In this document: positions 17,559 through 29,087 of the stretch, piece by piece
Position numbering within the stretch: position 1 is the stretch's first letter
Layout of the letters: every line of letters begins with the position of its first letter
Assembly: GCA_041494445.1 (NCBI GenBank)
Contig: JBGQAU010000018.1
Location: forward strand, 1 to 41,634
Direction: 5' to 3'
DNA length: 41,634 nt
From: JAIQFR01 sp041494445
GTDB lineage: Bacteria > Acidobacteriota > Polarisedimenticolia > Polarisedimenticolales > JAIQFR01
The notes under the pieces: generated by a model
Database searches by the model: none
Told to the model about the DNA's origin: nothing
The model's input: the letters and a program-made list of their open reading frames with translations, nothing else
Program-made: the position numbers and the translations under genes

Positions 17559-18071
17559 GTGAAGCTCTCCGGAGAGATTCTGATCGGCGAAGACCGGCTA
17601 CGGGAGAGGGTGGACGCCCTCGCGCGCGCCGTCGCGACGGACACGCCGGAAGGAACCACGCTGTCGGTGCTGGCGCTCATGGACGGCGCGTTCGTTTTCG
17701 CCTCCGACCTCGTGCGCCGCCTCACGATGCCGGTGCGGCTCGCGCTGGTCCCGGTGTGCTCCGTGGACCGGGGCGGCGACCCGACGGCGATCGCGCTGCC
17801 GGATGGCTTTCCGGTCGAGGGGGCCGACGTCCTGGTCGTCGAGGACATCCTCGACACGGGACGCACGCTGGCGGCCCTTCGCCGATACCTCCTCTCACGC
17901 CGGCCCCTGCGGGTCAGGATCGCCGTCCTGCTCGACAAGCCCGCCCGGCGGGCCGTTCCGGTCCTGGCGGACTACGTGGGGTTCACCGTCCCGAACGTCT
18001 GGCTCGTCGGCTACGGCCTCGACGCGGACGGTCTCTACCGGAACCTGCCCTATCTCACGTATGCGGAGTGA
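17559..18071 (+). CDS. hpt: Hypoxanthine phosphoribosyltransferase
   Basis: A 170-residue type I phosphoribosyltransferase with the PRPP-binding loop VLVVEDILDTGRTL and the purine-binding end VGYGLDADGLYRNLPY, both typical of HPRT. It salvages hypoxanthine (and probably guanine) to the nucleotide using PRPP. The start is GTG at 17559 with GAGGAGG upstream inside the end of tilS. Its length is normal for bacterial HPRT. It is followed by a 153-base gap with its own promoter for ftsH. Confidence 0.92.
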   Translation: MKLSGEILIGEDRLRERVDALARAVATDTPEGTTLSVLALMDGAFVFASDLVRRLTMPVRLALVPVCSVDRGGDPTAIALPDGFPVEGADVLVVEDILDTGRTLAALRRYLLSRRPLRVRIAVLLDKPARRAVPVLADYVGFTVPNVWLVGYGLDADGLYRNLPYLTYAE

Positions 18072-18115
18072 GTTCCGGACCCGCGGTCGCGAAGCCTCGC
18101 AAGTCACGGATCCTC

Positions 18116-18145
18116 TTGGCGATTCGGGGCCGGGTTCGTTATATT
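18116..18145 (+). promoter_or_regulatory. Candidate sigma-70 promoter for ftsH
   Basis: TTGGCG at 18116-18121 and TATATT at 18140-18145 are separated by 18 bases, in an AT-rich patch that stands out from the surrounding GC-rich DNA. A transcript would begin near 18152 and carry a leader of about 70 bases to the GTG of ftsH. Confidence 0.6.
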
Positions 18146-18224
18146 ATGTGGAGTTGGGTCGAGCGCGTGCGGAGGCGCAGGGGGAGGGGTTTCCCCGGAC
18201 CTCGAGGACCTGAGGAGCCGCGCG

Positions 18225-20174
<1,950 letters not shown>

Positions 20175-20236
20175 CGGCCGGCCGCCGCCTCGGGCCCGGA
20201 ACGGCGCGGCGGCGAGGGAGCCGAGCGGGGGAATTC

Positions 20237-21424
20237 TTGGATCACAATCCGCGACTCATCGAGATGGCGGAGCTACGCCACGCGGTCCGTCGAATGACCG
20301 ACGTGGACGAGCCCCACGCGCTGCTCGCCGATCGGCTTTACGCCAAGACGCGCCGCGCCGTACGTCTCGAGGGGGTCACCCCCGAAACCGCCGCGCTGCT
20401 GACCCGCGAGGCGGAATCGCTGGGCATCGCGGTGCTCGACGGGATGCCGACGAGCACGGGGTCCGCCGCGCGAATCCTCGTTGCGGATGACGAGACCCTT
20501 CGGCGGCTGGCCTCGGTCCTCGAGAGCTCCGGCGAGAAGCCCCTTGCCTCCGCGATTCGGGCCACGCTCTCGAGCTATCTCCGCGCCGGTTTCTCGCTCT
20601 CCTGGCCCGACGGGGAGCGGCTCACGCTGGGCCGCGAGACGCGGGTCATGGGGATCCTGAACGTGACCCCGGACTCGTTTTCCGACGGCGGACGGTTCCT
20701 GGACCCCGCGGCGGCCCTCGACGCAGCGGCGGCGCTGACCGAGGACGGAGCCGAGATCGTGGATGTCGGGGGCGAGAGCACGCGTCCCGGCGCCGAGCCG
20801 GTCCCCGAGGATGAGGAGGCCCGCCGTATCGTTCCGGTGGTGGCGGCGATCAAGCGCGAGCTGTCGGTCCGGATCTCGGTCGACACGACCAAGGCGGCGG
20901 TCGCCCGGCGCGCCCTCGATGCCGGCGCCGATATGGTCAACGACGTCTCGGCCTTCGCGGACCCGAGGATGATCCAGCTCCTGCGCGACCACCGCGCGGT
21001 CGCCGCCGTCATGCACATGCGGGGCACCCCGCGGTCGATGCAGCAGGACACGCAGTACGTGGACCTGATGGCCTCCGTCGTCGGCTACCTCCGGCGCGCC
21101 GTCGAGAAGGCTGCCCAGGCCGGGGTGGCCGATGATAAGATCCTCGTGGATCCGGGCCTGGGCTTCGGGAAGTCCCCCGCGGGGAACCTCCAGATCCTCC
21201 GGGAGCTGCCGACCCTGCGGAGCACGGGCCGTCCGATCCTGATCGGGGGCTCGCGAAAATCGTTCATCGGCGCGGCGCTGAACCTGCCCGCGGGCGAGCG
21301 GTTGGAGGGAAGTTTGGCCGTCGCGGCGCTGGCCGCATGGCAGGGAGCCCACGTGATCCGGGCGCATGACGTCGCCGAGACGGTCCGCGTGGTCCGGATG
21401 ATCGACGCGATTCGGAACCTCTGA
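20237..21424 (+). CDS. folP: Dihydropteroate synthase with N-terminal extension
   Basis: Residues 136-395 form a standard dihydropteroate synthase, which joins p-aminobenzoate to the pterin in folate synthesis. Visible motifs are MGILNVTPDSFSDGG, VDVGGESTRPGA, ISVDTTKAAVA, MHMRGTP, LVDPGLGFGKS and GGSRKSFIG. In front lies a domain of about 135 residues that the E. coli enzyme lacks; extended forms of about 390 residues are known in clostridia and other phyla. The start is taken as TTG at 20237 because GGGGGAA lies directly upstream; ATG at 20264 is the alternative. The gene is 62 bases after ftsH and 30 bases before cdaA. Confidence 0.93.
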   Translation: MDHNPRLIEMAELRHAVRRMTDVDEPHALLADRLYAKTRRAVRLEGVTPETAALLTREAESLGIAVLDGMPTSTGSAARILVADDETLRRLASVLESSGEKPLASAIRATLSSYLRAGFSLSWPDGERLTLGRETRVMGILNVTPDSFSDGGRFLDPAAALDAAAALTEDGAEIVDVGGESTRPGAEPVPEDEEARRIVPVVAAIKRELSVRISVDTTKAAVARRALDAGADMVNDVSAFADPRMIQLLRDHRAVAAVMHMRGTPRSMQQDTQYVDLMASVVGYLRRAVEKAAQAGVADDKILVDPGLGFGKSPAGNLQILRELPTLRSTGRPILIGGSRKSFIGAALNLPAGERLEGSLAVAALAAWQGAHVIRAHDVAETVRVVRMIDAIRNL

Positions 21425-21454
21425 CGGGGCGTTCGGCGCGGCGACTGGGGAAAG

Positions 21455-22297
21455 ATGCTCGAGCGACTGTCGGCCCCCATCCACCTCCAGGAGCTGAACG
21501 GCCAGGCGCTCCTCGACGTTCTCGTCCTCTCCGTCATCATCTACCAGCTGCTCCTGCTGATCCGCGGCACGAGAGCGGTCCAGATGATGTTCGGCGTGGC
21601 GGCCCTCGTGATCGCCCACCTTCTCACCCGCCCCGGCCTGTTCCACCTGCCGGCGGTGCACGCGGTCCTCGGCAACCTGCTGATCTACATCCCGTTCGCG
21701 GTGATCGTCCTCTTCCAGAACCCGATCCGGCAGGCCTTGGCCCGCGTCGGCAGAAATCCCATCTCCGCCTTGATCCCCCGGCCGCGTCACGAGAACCTGG
21801 CCGAGGAGATCGCGCTGGCGGCGGTCTCCCTCGCGAGCAAGCGCCTCGGCGCCCTGGTCGTCATCGAGCGCGAGCTGGGGCTCAGGGCGTTCTACGAGAC
21901 CGGGATCTCGCTGGACGCGCTGATCTCCTACGACCTGCTGCTGAACATCTTCACCTATGGCTCGCCGCTCCACGACGGCGCCGCCATCCTCTCGGAGGGG
22001 CGCATCAAGGCGGCCGCCTGCTACCTTCCGCTGACCATGGACCCGAGCCTCTCCCGCACGTACGGGACCCGGCACCGGGCCGCGATCGGGATCACGGAGG
22101 AGTCGGACGCCCTGGCCGTGGTGGTCTCCGAGGAACGCGGCATCGTCTCTCTCGCGGAAGGAGGGCGCATCGTCGAGGACCTGGACGCGCACGGGCTCGC
22201 GGAGCGGCTTCGCCTGGCTCTCCTGCCGCGCGCGGGGCGGAGGAAGGGCTCCGCGGCCGGGCGCGCCGCCCCCGCCGAGGGTGGCCGAGATGCTTGA
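21455..22297 (+). CDS. cdaA: Diadenylate cyclase CdaA
   Basis: The 280-residue membrane enzyme makes cyclic di-AMP from two ATP. Three N-terminal membrane helices (about 20-36, 42-57 and 68-87) precede the DAC domain. The catalytic DGA motif is at 174-176 (SPLHDGAAIL) and the RHR motif at 206-208 (GTRHRAAIG). Both are intact, so the enzyme should be active. Its stop lies inside the start of the YbbR-domain gene, and with glmM it forms the cdaA-cdaR-glmM order known in Firmicutes and many other phyla. C-di-AMP usually controls potassium and osmolyte balance and wall stress; no receptor gene is visible in this window. Confidence 0.95.
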   Translation: MLERLSAPIHLQELNGQALLDVLVLSVIIYQLLLLIRGTRAVQMMFGVAALVIAHLLTRPGLFHLPAVHAVLGNLLIYIPFAVIVLFQNPIRQALARVGRNPISALIPRPRHENLAEEIALAAVSLASKRLGALVVIERELGLRAFYETGISLDALISYDLLLNIFTYGSPLHDGAAILSEGRIKAAACYLPLTMDPSLSRTYGTRHRAAIGITEESDALAVVVSEERGIVSLAEGGRIVEDLDAHGLAERLRLALLPRAGRRKGSAAGRAAPAEGGRDA

Positions 22298-23240
22298 GCG
22301 CCTGCTGCGGAATTGGCCGCTCAAGCTCCTGGCATTGGGGCTCGCTTCCGCCGTCTGGGTCGCGGTCACCGGCGATAGCCGCGTGCTCCAGGTCTACCCC
22401 GCCCCGCTCGATATCAGGCTCCCGCCGGGTTGCGTCCTTGCGGGAGCGGCTCCCACGAAGGTCAACGTGAGCCTGCGGGGTCCGGAACGGTTGATTCGCC
22501 AACTGGACCCGTTCAAGCTCGCTTTCCGCGTGGACATCACCGACGCAGCGCCGGGGCAGCGAAACGTCCAGCTCGCCGCCGAGTCCCTCGACGGCCTCTC
22601 GCGCGGGATCGAGGTCGTCCAGATCGAGCCGGACCGGCTCCGGCTGACCGTGGATCGGAGGATGCGCAAGGTGCTACCGGTGGCGCCCGCCTTCGTCGGA
22701 GCGCCGCCGCCCGGGTACGGCTTCTACGGTGCCCGGGTCGTGCCGGATACGCTCGAGGTGGAGGGGCCCCGGGCGGAGGTCGTCGGCCTCGACCGAATCC
22801 GGACCGACCCGATCCACCTCGAGGGACGGACCGCGCCGTTCGCCGCCGCCGTGAGCGCCGTTCCGGAACGGCCGGGGACACGCGTCCTCGAACCGCGGGA
22901 GATCTCGGTGCACGTCGAGGTGGACGTCGCCCCGGTGAGGGTGTCGTTCGACGCCGTCCCCGTGGTCTTCGCCGACCAGGAGTACGAGGCTACGGCCCAG
23001 CCCTCCAGCGTCCGCGTGGTCATCTCGGGTCCTCCCGCGGTCCTCCGCACGATCCGTCGCGGGCAGATCCGACCGGTCGCCGACCTGTCGGGCTTCGTCC
23101 CGCGACGCGAGCCGTACGCCGCAGAGCTGAGGATCGAGTTCGTCGGCGTCGCGGCAGCGGACCTGGCCCGTATCAGCGTGAAGTCGGTCAGCCACCCCAA
23201 GGTCGCCGTGCGACTGTCGAACCGGAGGATCGCGACGTGA
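22290..23240 (+). CDS. cdaR: YbbR-domain regulator of diadenylate cyclase, CdaR
   Basis: About 316 residues: an N-terminal membrane anchor (WPLKLLALGLASAVWVAVTG) followed by a large extracytoplasmic part that reads as three or more YbbR repeats. YbbR signatures such as VNVSLRGPERLIRQL and VRVVISGPPAVLRTI can be seen. CdaR binds CdaA and modulates its activity across the membrane. ATG 22290 is chosen because GAGG lies about nine bases upstream; GTG 22281 would add three residues. It overlaps the end of cdaA by eight bases and its TGA overlaps the GTG of glmM, so translation is probably coupled along the operon. Confidence 0.88.
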   Translation: MLERLLRNWPLKLLALGLASAVWVAVTGDSRVLQVYPAPLDIRLPPGCVLAGAAPTKVNVSLRGPERLIRQLDPFKLAFRVDITDAAPGQRNVQLAAESLDGLSRGIEVVQIEPDRLRLTVDRRMRKVLPVAPAFVGAPPPGYGFYGARVVPDTLEVEGPRAEVVGLDRIRTDPIHLEGRTAPFAAAVSAVPERPGTRVLEPREISVHVEVDVAPVRVSFDAVPVVFADQEYEATAQPSSVRVVISGPPAVLRTIRRGQIRPVADLSGFVPRREPYAAELRIEFVGVAAADLARISVKSVSHPKVAVRLSNRRIAT

Positions 23241-24586
23241 AGCGTCTGTTCGGGACCGACGGCATCCGCGCCGTCGCGGGAGAGAGCCCCCTGGACCCGG
23301 CGACCGTGCGCTGCTTCGGCGCCGCGCTCGCCGGCGTGCTCGCGTCGCCCACGGGGCGCCCGCCGCGGGTGTTGCTCGGGCGGGATACCCGGGAATCGGG
23401 TGCCTGGCTCGGCGCAGCGGTCGCGGCGGGTCTTCTCTCGCAGGGGGCGGAGGCCGTGGACGCCGGCGTGATCACGACACCCGGGCTGGCCCATCTCGCG
23501 CGGACGGGGCCCTTCGAGGCGGGCGTCATGATCTCGGCCAGCCACAACCCGTTCGAAGACAACGGGCTCAAGGTCTTCGGCCATGACGGGACCAAGCTCT
23601 CCGACGCCCTGGAGGCGGAGATCGAGGTGCTCCTTCTCGATCACGGGATCGTGGACCCCGGCCCTTCCGAACATCCCGCCGTGACGGACCCCTCGCTCGG
23701 GCGGGCTTACGTGGAGTTCCTGGAAGGCGCGGTGTCGCCGCGCGGTCGGTTCGCCGGAATGAAGCTCCTCCTCGATTGCGCGAACGGCTCCGCATCGGCC
23801 TTCGCCCCCGAGATCTTCCGGTATCACGGGGCGGACGTCCTCGTCCGGGGCGCCGAGCCGAACGGCCGGAACATCAACCTCGAATGCGGCTCGCTGCACC
23901 TCGAGGGCCTCGGGCCGGAGGTCCTGGAGAAAGGGCGAGACATCGGCATCGCCTTCGACGGCGACGCGGACCGCGCGCTCGCGGTGGACCGGACGGGGCG
24001 GGTGGTGGACGGCGATCTCATCCTCTACCTCCTCGCCCGCCGGATGAAACGGGCCGGGAGGCTCAAGGGCGGCACGGTGGTGGCCACCGTGATGAGCAAC
24101 TTGTGGCTCGAGCTCAAGCTGAGGGAAGAGGGGATGCGCCTCCTGCGGGCGCCCGTCGGCGACAAGTACGTGCTCGAGCGAATGATCGAGGAGGACGCCA
24201 TCCTCGGCGGCGAGCAGTCCGGCCACGTGATCGTTCGGGACCGCGCGAGCACCGGGGACGGGATCCTGACCGGACTGCTCCTGCTGGACACCCTGGTCGA
24301 GGAGGACGCTCCGCTCGAGGCGATCCTCGACGGGATCGTTCCGTTCCCGCAGGTTCTCGTGAACGTCGGCGTCCGGGAGAAACCCGACCTCACGCGGCAC
24401 CCGGTGATCGGTCCCGCAGTGCGGGAGATCGAGAGCCTGCTCGAAGGGAGCGGGCGGATCCTCCTGCGGTACTCGGGGACGGAGCCGCTCGCGCGCGTCA
24501 TGGTCGAAGGTCCCGATGCGGATTCGGTCCGCGGCCACGCGGAACGGCTTGCCGGCCTGATCCGGAAGGAGATCGGCAGCACGTGA
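23237..24586 (+). CDS. glmM: Phosphoglucosamine mutase
   Basis: The 449-residue enzyme converts glucosamine-6-phosphate to glucosamine-1-phosphate for peptidoglycan and lipopolysaccharide precursors. It starts RLFGTDGIRAVAGE. The phospho-serine loop MISASHNPFEDNG places the catalytic Ser at residue 102, the metal-binding loop is DGDADRA, and the C-terminal phosphate-binding loop is RYSGTEPLARVMVEG. Length and motifs are complete. The GTG start overlaps the cdaR stop, and the stop overlaps the start of the next gene. In other bacteria the GlmM protein binds CdaA and represses it, which fits the gene order. Confidence 0.96.
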   Translation: MKRLFGTDGIRAVAGESPLDPATVRCFGAALAGVLASPTGRPPRVLLGRDTRESGAWLGAAVAAGLLSQGAEAVDAGVITTPGLAHLARTGPFEAGVMISASHNPFEDNGLKVFGHDGTKLSDALEAEIEVLLLDHGIVDPGPSEHPAVTDPSLGRAYVEFLEGAVSPRGRFAGMKLLLDCANGSASAFAPEIFRYHGADVLVRGAEPNGRNINLECGSLHLEGLGPEVLEKGRDIGIAFDGDADRALAVDRTGRVVDGDLILYLLARRMKRAGRLKGGTVVATVMSNLWLELKLREEGMRLLRAPVGDKYVLERMIEEDAILGGEQSGHVIVRDRASTGDGILTGLLLLDTLVEEDAPLEAILDGIVPFPQVLVNVGVREKPDLTRHPVIGPAVREIESLLEGSGRILLRYSGTEPLARVMVEGPDADSVRGHAERLAGLIRKEIGST

Positions 24587-25833
24587 GGATTCTGGGAGCC
24601 GACCTGTACGCGGATCCCTCGTCTCCCGAGTCCCGGGAAGGCGCGGTCGTCCTTCTGGACGAGGACGGCCGAGTCGCCGCGGCGAGACATCCGAGTACGG
24701 TCCCCGGCCTCGCGGCGGCGGTCGGCGAGCTCGCGGGCGGCGAGCCGTTCCTCCTCGGCGTCGACGTGCCGGTCGTGACTCCGGAAAGGCCGAGCCGCGC
24801 CCGGACGGTGGAAAGCTCGGTGCTGCGCCGGCTCGGCTTCCGGCTGCCGGCTTCCGGCCGCACCGTCGCCGACGCCGCGCGGTCCCCGGCAAACGGCGAG
24901 TCGCTCCTGGCGGCGCTGGCGGTGGCCGGTTTTCCCTGCCTTCCCTACCCGGACCGTGACCTCAGGGCCTCGGGTCTCGCCGAGATCCACCCCGGACTCT
25001 CGCTCAAGGTTCTCCTCTGGCAGGGCTCGGCCGTGGCCGAGGGCTCTCACCCGGCCCGGGAGGAGATCTTCCGGGCTTACACCGTCCTTCCCTACCGCCG
25101 GCCGCCGGGACGGCGAGGGAGCGACTGGGCGGAGCGCGCGGCGGCGCTCGATCTGGTGCTCCGCACCGCGGGGCCGCTCCCGGGGTTCGATCTCGATCCC
25201 CCACGCAACGCGCTCCGGGGTGCCGCGTCCGATCCGGAAGTCGAGCGAGCCGCGTCCCTCCTCGACGCCTGCCTGATCGCCGGCACCGCCAGGCGGTACA
25301 TGAAATCGCCGGAGGATTGCATGTTCCTGGGCGATCGCAAGGAAGGGTACGTCATCCTGCCGGCGGACGGGTTCGTCCGGCGGCTCGCACTCCGGGAGAC
25401 GCGACCCGGACGCTCGGGATTGTTCCCGCGCGGCTCGCTCCGCGCGAGGCTGGGCGCCGCGGCGGACCTCCACGCGGCGGGTCTGCTCGACGTTCCGGGG
25501 CGGCCCCAGGACACCGAGGCGGTGTTCCACCGGATCCCCCTGTACGAGTTCGACAATCTGGACGAGATGCTCTGGTGGAAGCACTGCCGGCATCTCGACG
25601 GGCCGGCCCTCCCCACCGAGGGGCTCCGGGAGCTCGTGGTCCTGCTCGGCCGGGAGGACGCCCCCGACGGACGGGCCTCTCTTCTCCGCCTCCTGCGGAG
25701 TCGGCATCGGACGCTTTCGTTCCGCTTCGAGCCGCCCTCGTCGTGGCGCGCCCGCGTCCCCACGCGGGACGGGAGGACGTACGCGTTCCGCGTGCTTCGC
25801 GCCGTCTACGAGACGCTTCCGGCGGAGGAGTGA
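24583..25833 (+). CDS. DUF429-like (predicted RNase H-fold) protein
   Basis: A 416-residue protein whose GTG start overlaps the glmM stop in a GTGA junction, so it is translationally coupled to the c-di-AMP/wall operon. Early motifs (a GADLYADP strand, LLGVDVPVV, then SRARTVESSVLRRLGF) resemble the DUF429 family, which is predicted to have an RNase H-like nuclease fold with acidic metal ligands. The C-terminal 150 residues are not clearly part of that family. No signal peptide or membrane segment is seen. Function is unknown; a link to glmM is suggested only by position. It ends one base before the convergent TonB receptor gene. Confidence 0.6.
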   Translation: MRILGADLYADPSSPESREGAVVLLDEDGRVAAARHPSTVPGLAAAVGELAGGEPFLLGVDVPVVTPERPSRARTVESSVLRRLGFRLPASGRTVADAARSPANGESLLAALAVAGFPCLPYPDRDLRASGLAEIHPGLSLKVLLWQGSAVAEGSHPAREEIFRAYTVLPYRRPPGRRGSDWAERAAALDLVLRTAGPLPGFDLDPPRNALRGAASDPEVERAASLLDACLIAGTARRYMKSPEDCMFLGDRKEGYVILPADGFVRRLALRETRPGRSGLFPRGSLRARLGAAADLHAAGLLDVPGRPQDTEAVFHRIPLYEFDNLDEMLWWKHCRHLDGPALPTEGLRELVVLLGREDAPDGRASLLRLLRSRHRTLSFRFEPPSSWRARVPTRDGRTYAFRVLRAVYETLPAEE

Positions 25834-25834
25834 C

Positions 25835-28800
25835 CTAGAACGCGAGGCGCAGCCCGACCTGGTACTCCCGGCCGGGAGTGATCGTCGCGTCGTTCTGGCC
25901 GTTGGTCTGCCGGCCATAGCCGAGCTGGGGGTTGTAGATCACGTAGTTCCGGTCGTTGAGCAGGTTGAACACCTCCAGGGAAATCTGGAGATTCTGTCCC
26001 CCGCTCAGGTTGTACTCCTTGTCCAGTTTTGCGTTCAGGGTGAGCGACGGCCGGTTCCGCTGATCGTTGCGCCGGTGGGTCGAATAGCGCGTCCGCGACC
26101 GGATTCCGCTCACGAAGATCGACGGGTAATCGAGCGGCCTGCTGTCCGCGACCGAGGCGACCTGGACGATGGAGTAGGGCAGTCCCGACATCCAGCTCGC
26201 CGTGCCGCCGAAGCGGAACCCCCACGGGGTGATCGTCGTCGCGTTGACCTTCACCACGTTCCTTTGGTCGTAGGCGAGGTATCCGTATTCCGTCTCCCGG
26301 TTCGCCGGGTCGTCGCCGACGTTCGAGGAGAAGTCCTCCCCGTTGCCCAGGGCGCGCGACCAGGTGTACGACGCCTGCATCTGCCAGTTCCGGTACTGGC
26401 GGCGCACCACCTCGAGAACGATCCCCTTGTAGCGCGCGGTGTCCTCGTTCCCGACCCGGTAGATCGCTCCCCACCCCGGATTGTAGGTGTACGAGTCCAG
26501 GTAGCCATCGGGCTGGTGGAACGCCGGCAGAGGGAGGCTGCCGAACTGCGCCTGATTCACCACGAGCGTGCCGTCGCAGTCGTCCAGGATGCCGTCCGGG
26601 GGGCCGACGATCCAGGGCCGGTCGGGGGACGTCTGCTGAACGCACCTCCCGTAATCTCCCTTGTGGTGGTTGATGTCCACGTCCTGGAGCTGGTCCTGGA
26701 ATCGGCGCGAGATGAAGGAAACGCGGGCGAGGGTCTCCCTCGCGATCTCGTGCTCCAGCGAGATCGTCAGCTCGTCCTGGTACGGCGTCCTGAGCCCTCG
26801 GTCGACCACCCGCGCGCTCACCGTCGGGTCGATCCCGGACGAGACGCTCACTCTCCTCCAGAGCGGGTCGGGAGGAACCCGTATGGCGCGAAGGCCCATC
26901 GTGGTGGTCACCGGCTCCTCCTCAACCAGCGGGACCGCGAGGAGGAGCGTGCCGTAGTACCGGCCGGCGGTGAGCGCCAGCTTCGACTTGCCCTTCCCTC
27001 CGGGATCCCACGCCACGGAGAGCCTGGGTGAGGGGTTCGTGTTGAGGATCTCCAGGTCGTCGGGGCGGCGGTGCTTCGCCCAGAGCTGGCTCGACGACTG
27101 GCCGACGCTGATGTACTGGGAGAGCTTGTCTTCCGAGTAGCCCGTGGCGTCGGACATCCCTGCGACGAGGTCCTTGAGGGTGCCGAAGGACGTGAAGGAC
27201 GCGGCGGCCGCGGTGAATCCCCCGTCCGAGGTCCCGCCTTCGAGCCTGCGTAGGAATTCCGCAGATTCCGCCGCCGGGTCGAACGGCTCGTAACCGGTCC
27301 CCCGGAGCTCCTCGCGGTCCACACGGAACCCCAGGGTCAGGCTGAGATTCGGGAGGGGCTTGACCTGGTCCTCCACGAAGAAGCCGTAGGCCACGTCCGT
27401 GGCGTTGACGCGCGCCGTGGGCGGCGAGGCCACCTGGATGGAGATGGACGCGTACTCGGCGCGGTGATTGTGGCCGGAGGTATCCGTGAACACGCTCTCC
27501 TTGACGGACATCGTCATCTCGGGCCGCTTTTCGAGGTACCGGAAGTACCGCTCGTTCTCGATGTTGATCCCCGCTTTGATCTGGTGCGTCATCCCCAGGA
27601 AGCGGCCCCCGAAGATCGAGGCCTGGCTCTTGAGCGTCAGGCGCTGCCGCTCGTCCATCTGCGTCGAGGCGTAGGGTCCGCTGCTGATGCCCGTTCCCGT
27701 GTCCGTGCAGTGGGATTCCTTGAGCGCCTCCGGCACGAAGAGCCCCACGGTGCAGTTGTTCCGGGTCCCGGTCGTCATCGGGAGGAGCCTTTGGTGCCCA
27801 TTCTGGTAGGAGAGGACCGTGTCGACCAGGACGTCGGGGGAGGCTGGCGCCGTCCAGTTGAGGGCGAACGTGGGTCCCCCGGTCTCGTAACGCTGCGTGG
27901 AGTCGGACGTGGTCAGCGTGCTGGCCCCCACGTACGTTCGGGTGAGCGGGTCGTTGCTGATCGCGAGGGCCAGCTTGTTCCTCGGCGAGACCTGCCAGGT
28001 GATCTGGTCGGAAGAGATCCGCTGCTCGCGCGTGGCCAGGGCGGTGCCGTCGAGAACCGTCACCGGTTCCTTCCGCGAGATGTACTCGTGGGACAGCCGG
28101 TACCAGAGCCGATCCTTGATGATGGGTCCCGAGAGCTGGATGGCGGGCTGGATCCAGTCGTAGCTCGGGGCCCGCGCCCCCGCCTTCCCGACCAACGCCC
28201 CGCCGTCCATCAGGCTCGACCGCCACAGCAGGTTCGCCAACCCCTCGAATTCGTTCGACCCCTGCTTCTGGATCACCTGCGCGAAGCCCCCCTGCGCCCG
28301 ACCGAACTCGACACCGGCCCCCGCCCCGATCACCTCGATCTCCTCGATGGAATCCGGATTGAGATAGCTCATCCAGCCGCCGGTGAGCGGATCCTGGTTG
28401 CTCACCCCCCCCACCTGCGTCTGGAAGTCCACCGCCCTCGCGCCGTGCACGTTCGGGTTCCCGTCCCCGTCCGGGTCCACGACCCCCGGCGCCAGGGTCA
28501 GCCGCGACTGGTAGAAACGTCCCTGCGACGGCAGGTCCTGCAGGAACGCGTCATCGAACGTCGTGCTCCGCGAGGTCTTGTCGAGATCCACCTCCGCGCG
28601 CCGCTCCACGACCTTCACGCTCTCGCGGATCTCCGAGACCAGGCGGATCGGAATCCGGGAAACCTCCTGGATCCGGACGCGGACGTCCGTGACCCGGACC
28701 CGGGCGAAGCCCGGAAACGCCACCTCCACGACGTACCCGCCCCCGGGACGCAGGACCGGAAAGAACGCCACCCCGTCGGCTCCCGTCGAGACCGCCGTGG

Positions 28801-28981
28801 TCGCGACCATGCCGAGAGCGCTCGAGAGGGTCACCGAGGCTCCCGCCACGGGGCTTCGCCCCGAGGCGTCGTACACGCGGACCTCGATGCCCCCCGTCTC
28901 CGCGGCGGCGGGGCCGACCGCGAGGGCGAGCAGCGCGGCGATCGTCGCCGTCCTGAAAGAAATTCCGCCGAACTGCGCCAC
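25835..28981 (-). CDS. TonB-dependent receptor, Oar-like, with carboxypeptidase-regulatory-like domain
   Basis: About 1048 residues. A signal peptide (about 1-26, ending GPAAAE) precedes a carboxypeptidase-regulatory-like beta-sandwich (about 30-115, GIEVRVYDASGRSPVAGASV). A plug domain follows (LPSQGRFYQSRLTLAPGV, VEFGRAQGGFAQVIQKQGSNEFEG in sections), then a long outer-membrane barrel ending in ...GLRLAF with the terminal aromatic residue needed for barrel insertion. Such proteins, common in Acidobacteriota and Myxococcota, are thought to import or bind large substrates; the ligand is unknown. GTG 28981 is chosen since GGAGG is nine bases upstream and the signal peptide begins there; the frame is open to an ATG at 29062 but that would bury the signal peptide. 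Confidence 0.88.
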   Translation of the reverse strand: MAQFGGISFRTATIAALLALAVGPAAAETGGIEVRVYDASGRSPVAGASVTLSSALGMVATTAVSTGADGVAFFPVLRPGGGYVVEVAFPGFARVRVTDVRVRIQEVSRIPIRLVSEIRESVKVVERRAEVDLDKTSRSTTFDDAFLQDLPSQGRFYQSRLTLAPGVVDPDGDGNPNVHGARAVDFQTQVGGVSNQDPLTGGWMSYLNPDSIEEIEVIGAGAGVEFGRAQGGFAQVIQKQGSNEFEGLANLLWRSSLMDGGALVGKAGARAPSYDWIQPAIQLSGPIIKDRLWYRLSHEYISRKEPVTVLDGTALATREQRISSDQITWQVSPRNKLALAISNDPLTRTYVGASTLTTSDSTQRYETGGPTFALNWTAPASPDVLVDTVLSYQNGHQRLLPMTTGTRNNCTVGLFVPEALKESHCTDTGTGISSGPYASTQMDERQRLTLKSQASIFGGRFLGMTHQIKAGINIENERYFRYLEKRPEMTMSVKESVFTDTSGHNHRAEYASISIQVASPPTARVNATDVAYGFFVEDQVKPLPNLSLTLGFRVDREELRGTGYEPFDPAAESAEFLRRLEGGTSDGGFTAAAASFTSFGTLKDLVAGMSDATGYSEDKLSQYISVGQSSSQLWAKHRRPDDLEILNTNPSPRLSVAWDPGGKGKSKLALTAGRYYGTLLLAVPLVEEEPVTTTMGLRAIRVPPDPLWRRVSVSSGIDPTVSARVVDRGLRTPYQDELTISLEHEIARETLARVSFISRRFQDQLQDVDINHHKGDYGRCVQQTSPDRPWIVGPPDGILDDCDGTLVVNQAQFGSLPLPAFHQPDGYLDSYTYNPGWGAIYRVGNEDTARYKGIVLEVVRRQYRNWQMQASYTWSRALGNGEDFSSNVGDDPANRETEYGYLAYDQRNVVKVNATTITPWGFRFGGTASWMSGLPYSIVQVASVADSRPLDYPSIFVSGIRSRTRYSTHRRNDQRNRPSLTLNAKLDKEYNLSGGQNLQISLEVFNLLNDRNYVIYNPQLGYGRQTNGQNDATITPGREYQVGLRLAF

Positions 28982-29087
28982 GATCTCCGGCCTCCCGTCG
29001 AGCGCGTGAGTATACGACCAGGTCGGCCGCGAATCCGCGGGTTTCTTCGCGCGCCGGGTCATGAATCCGGGGAGAATCCCGGTGGGG

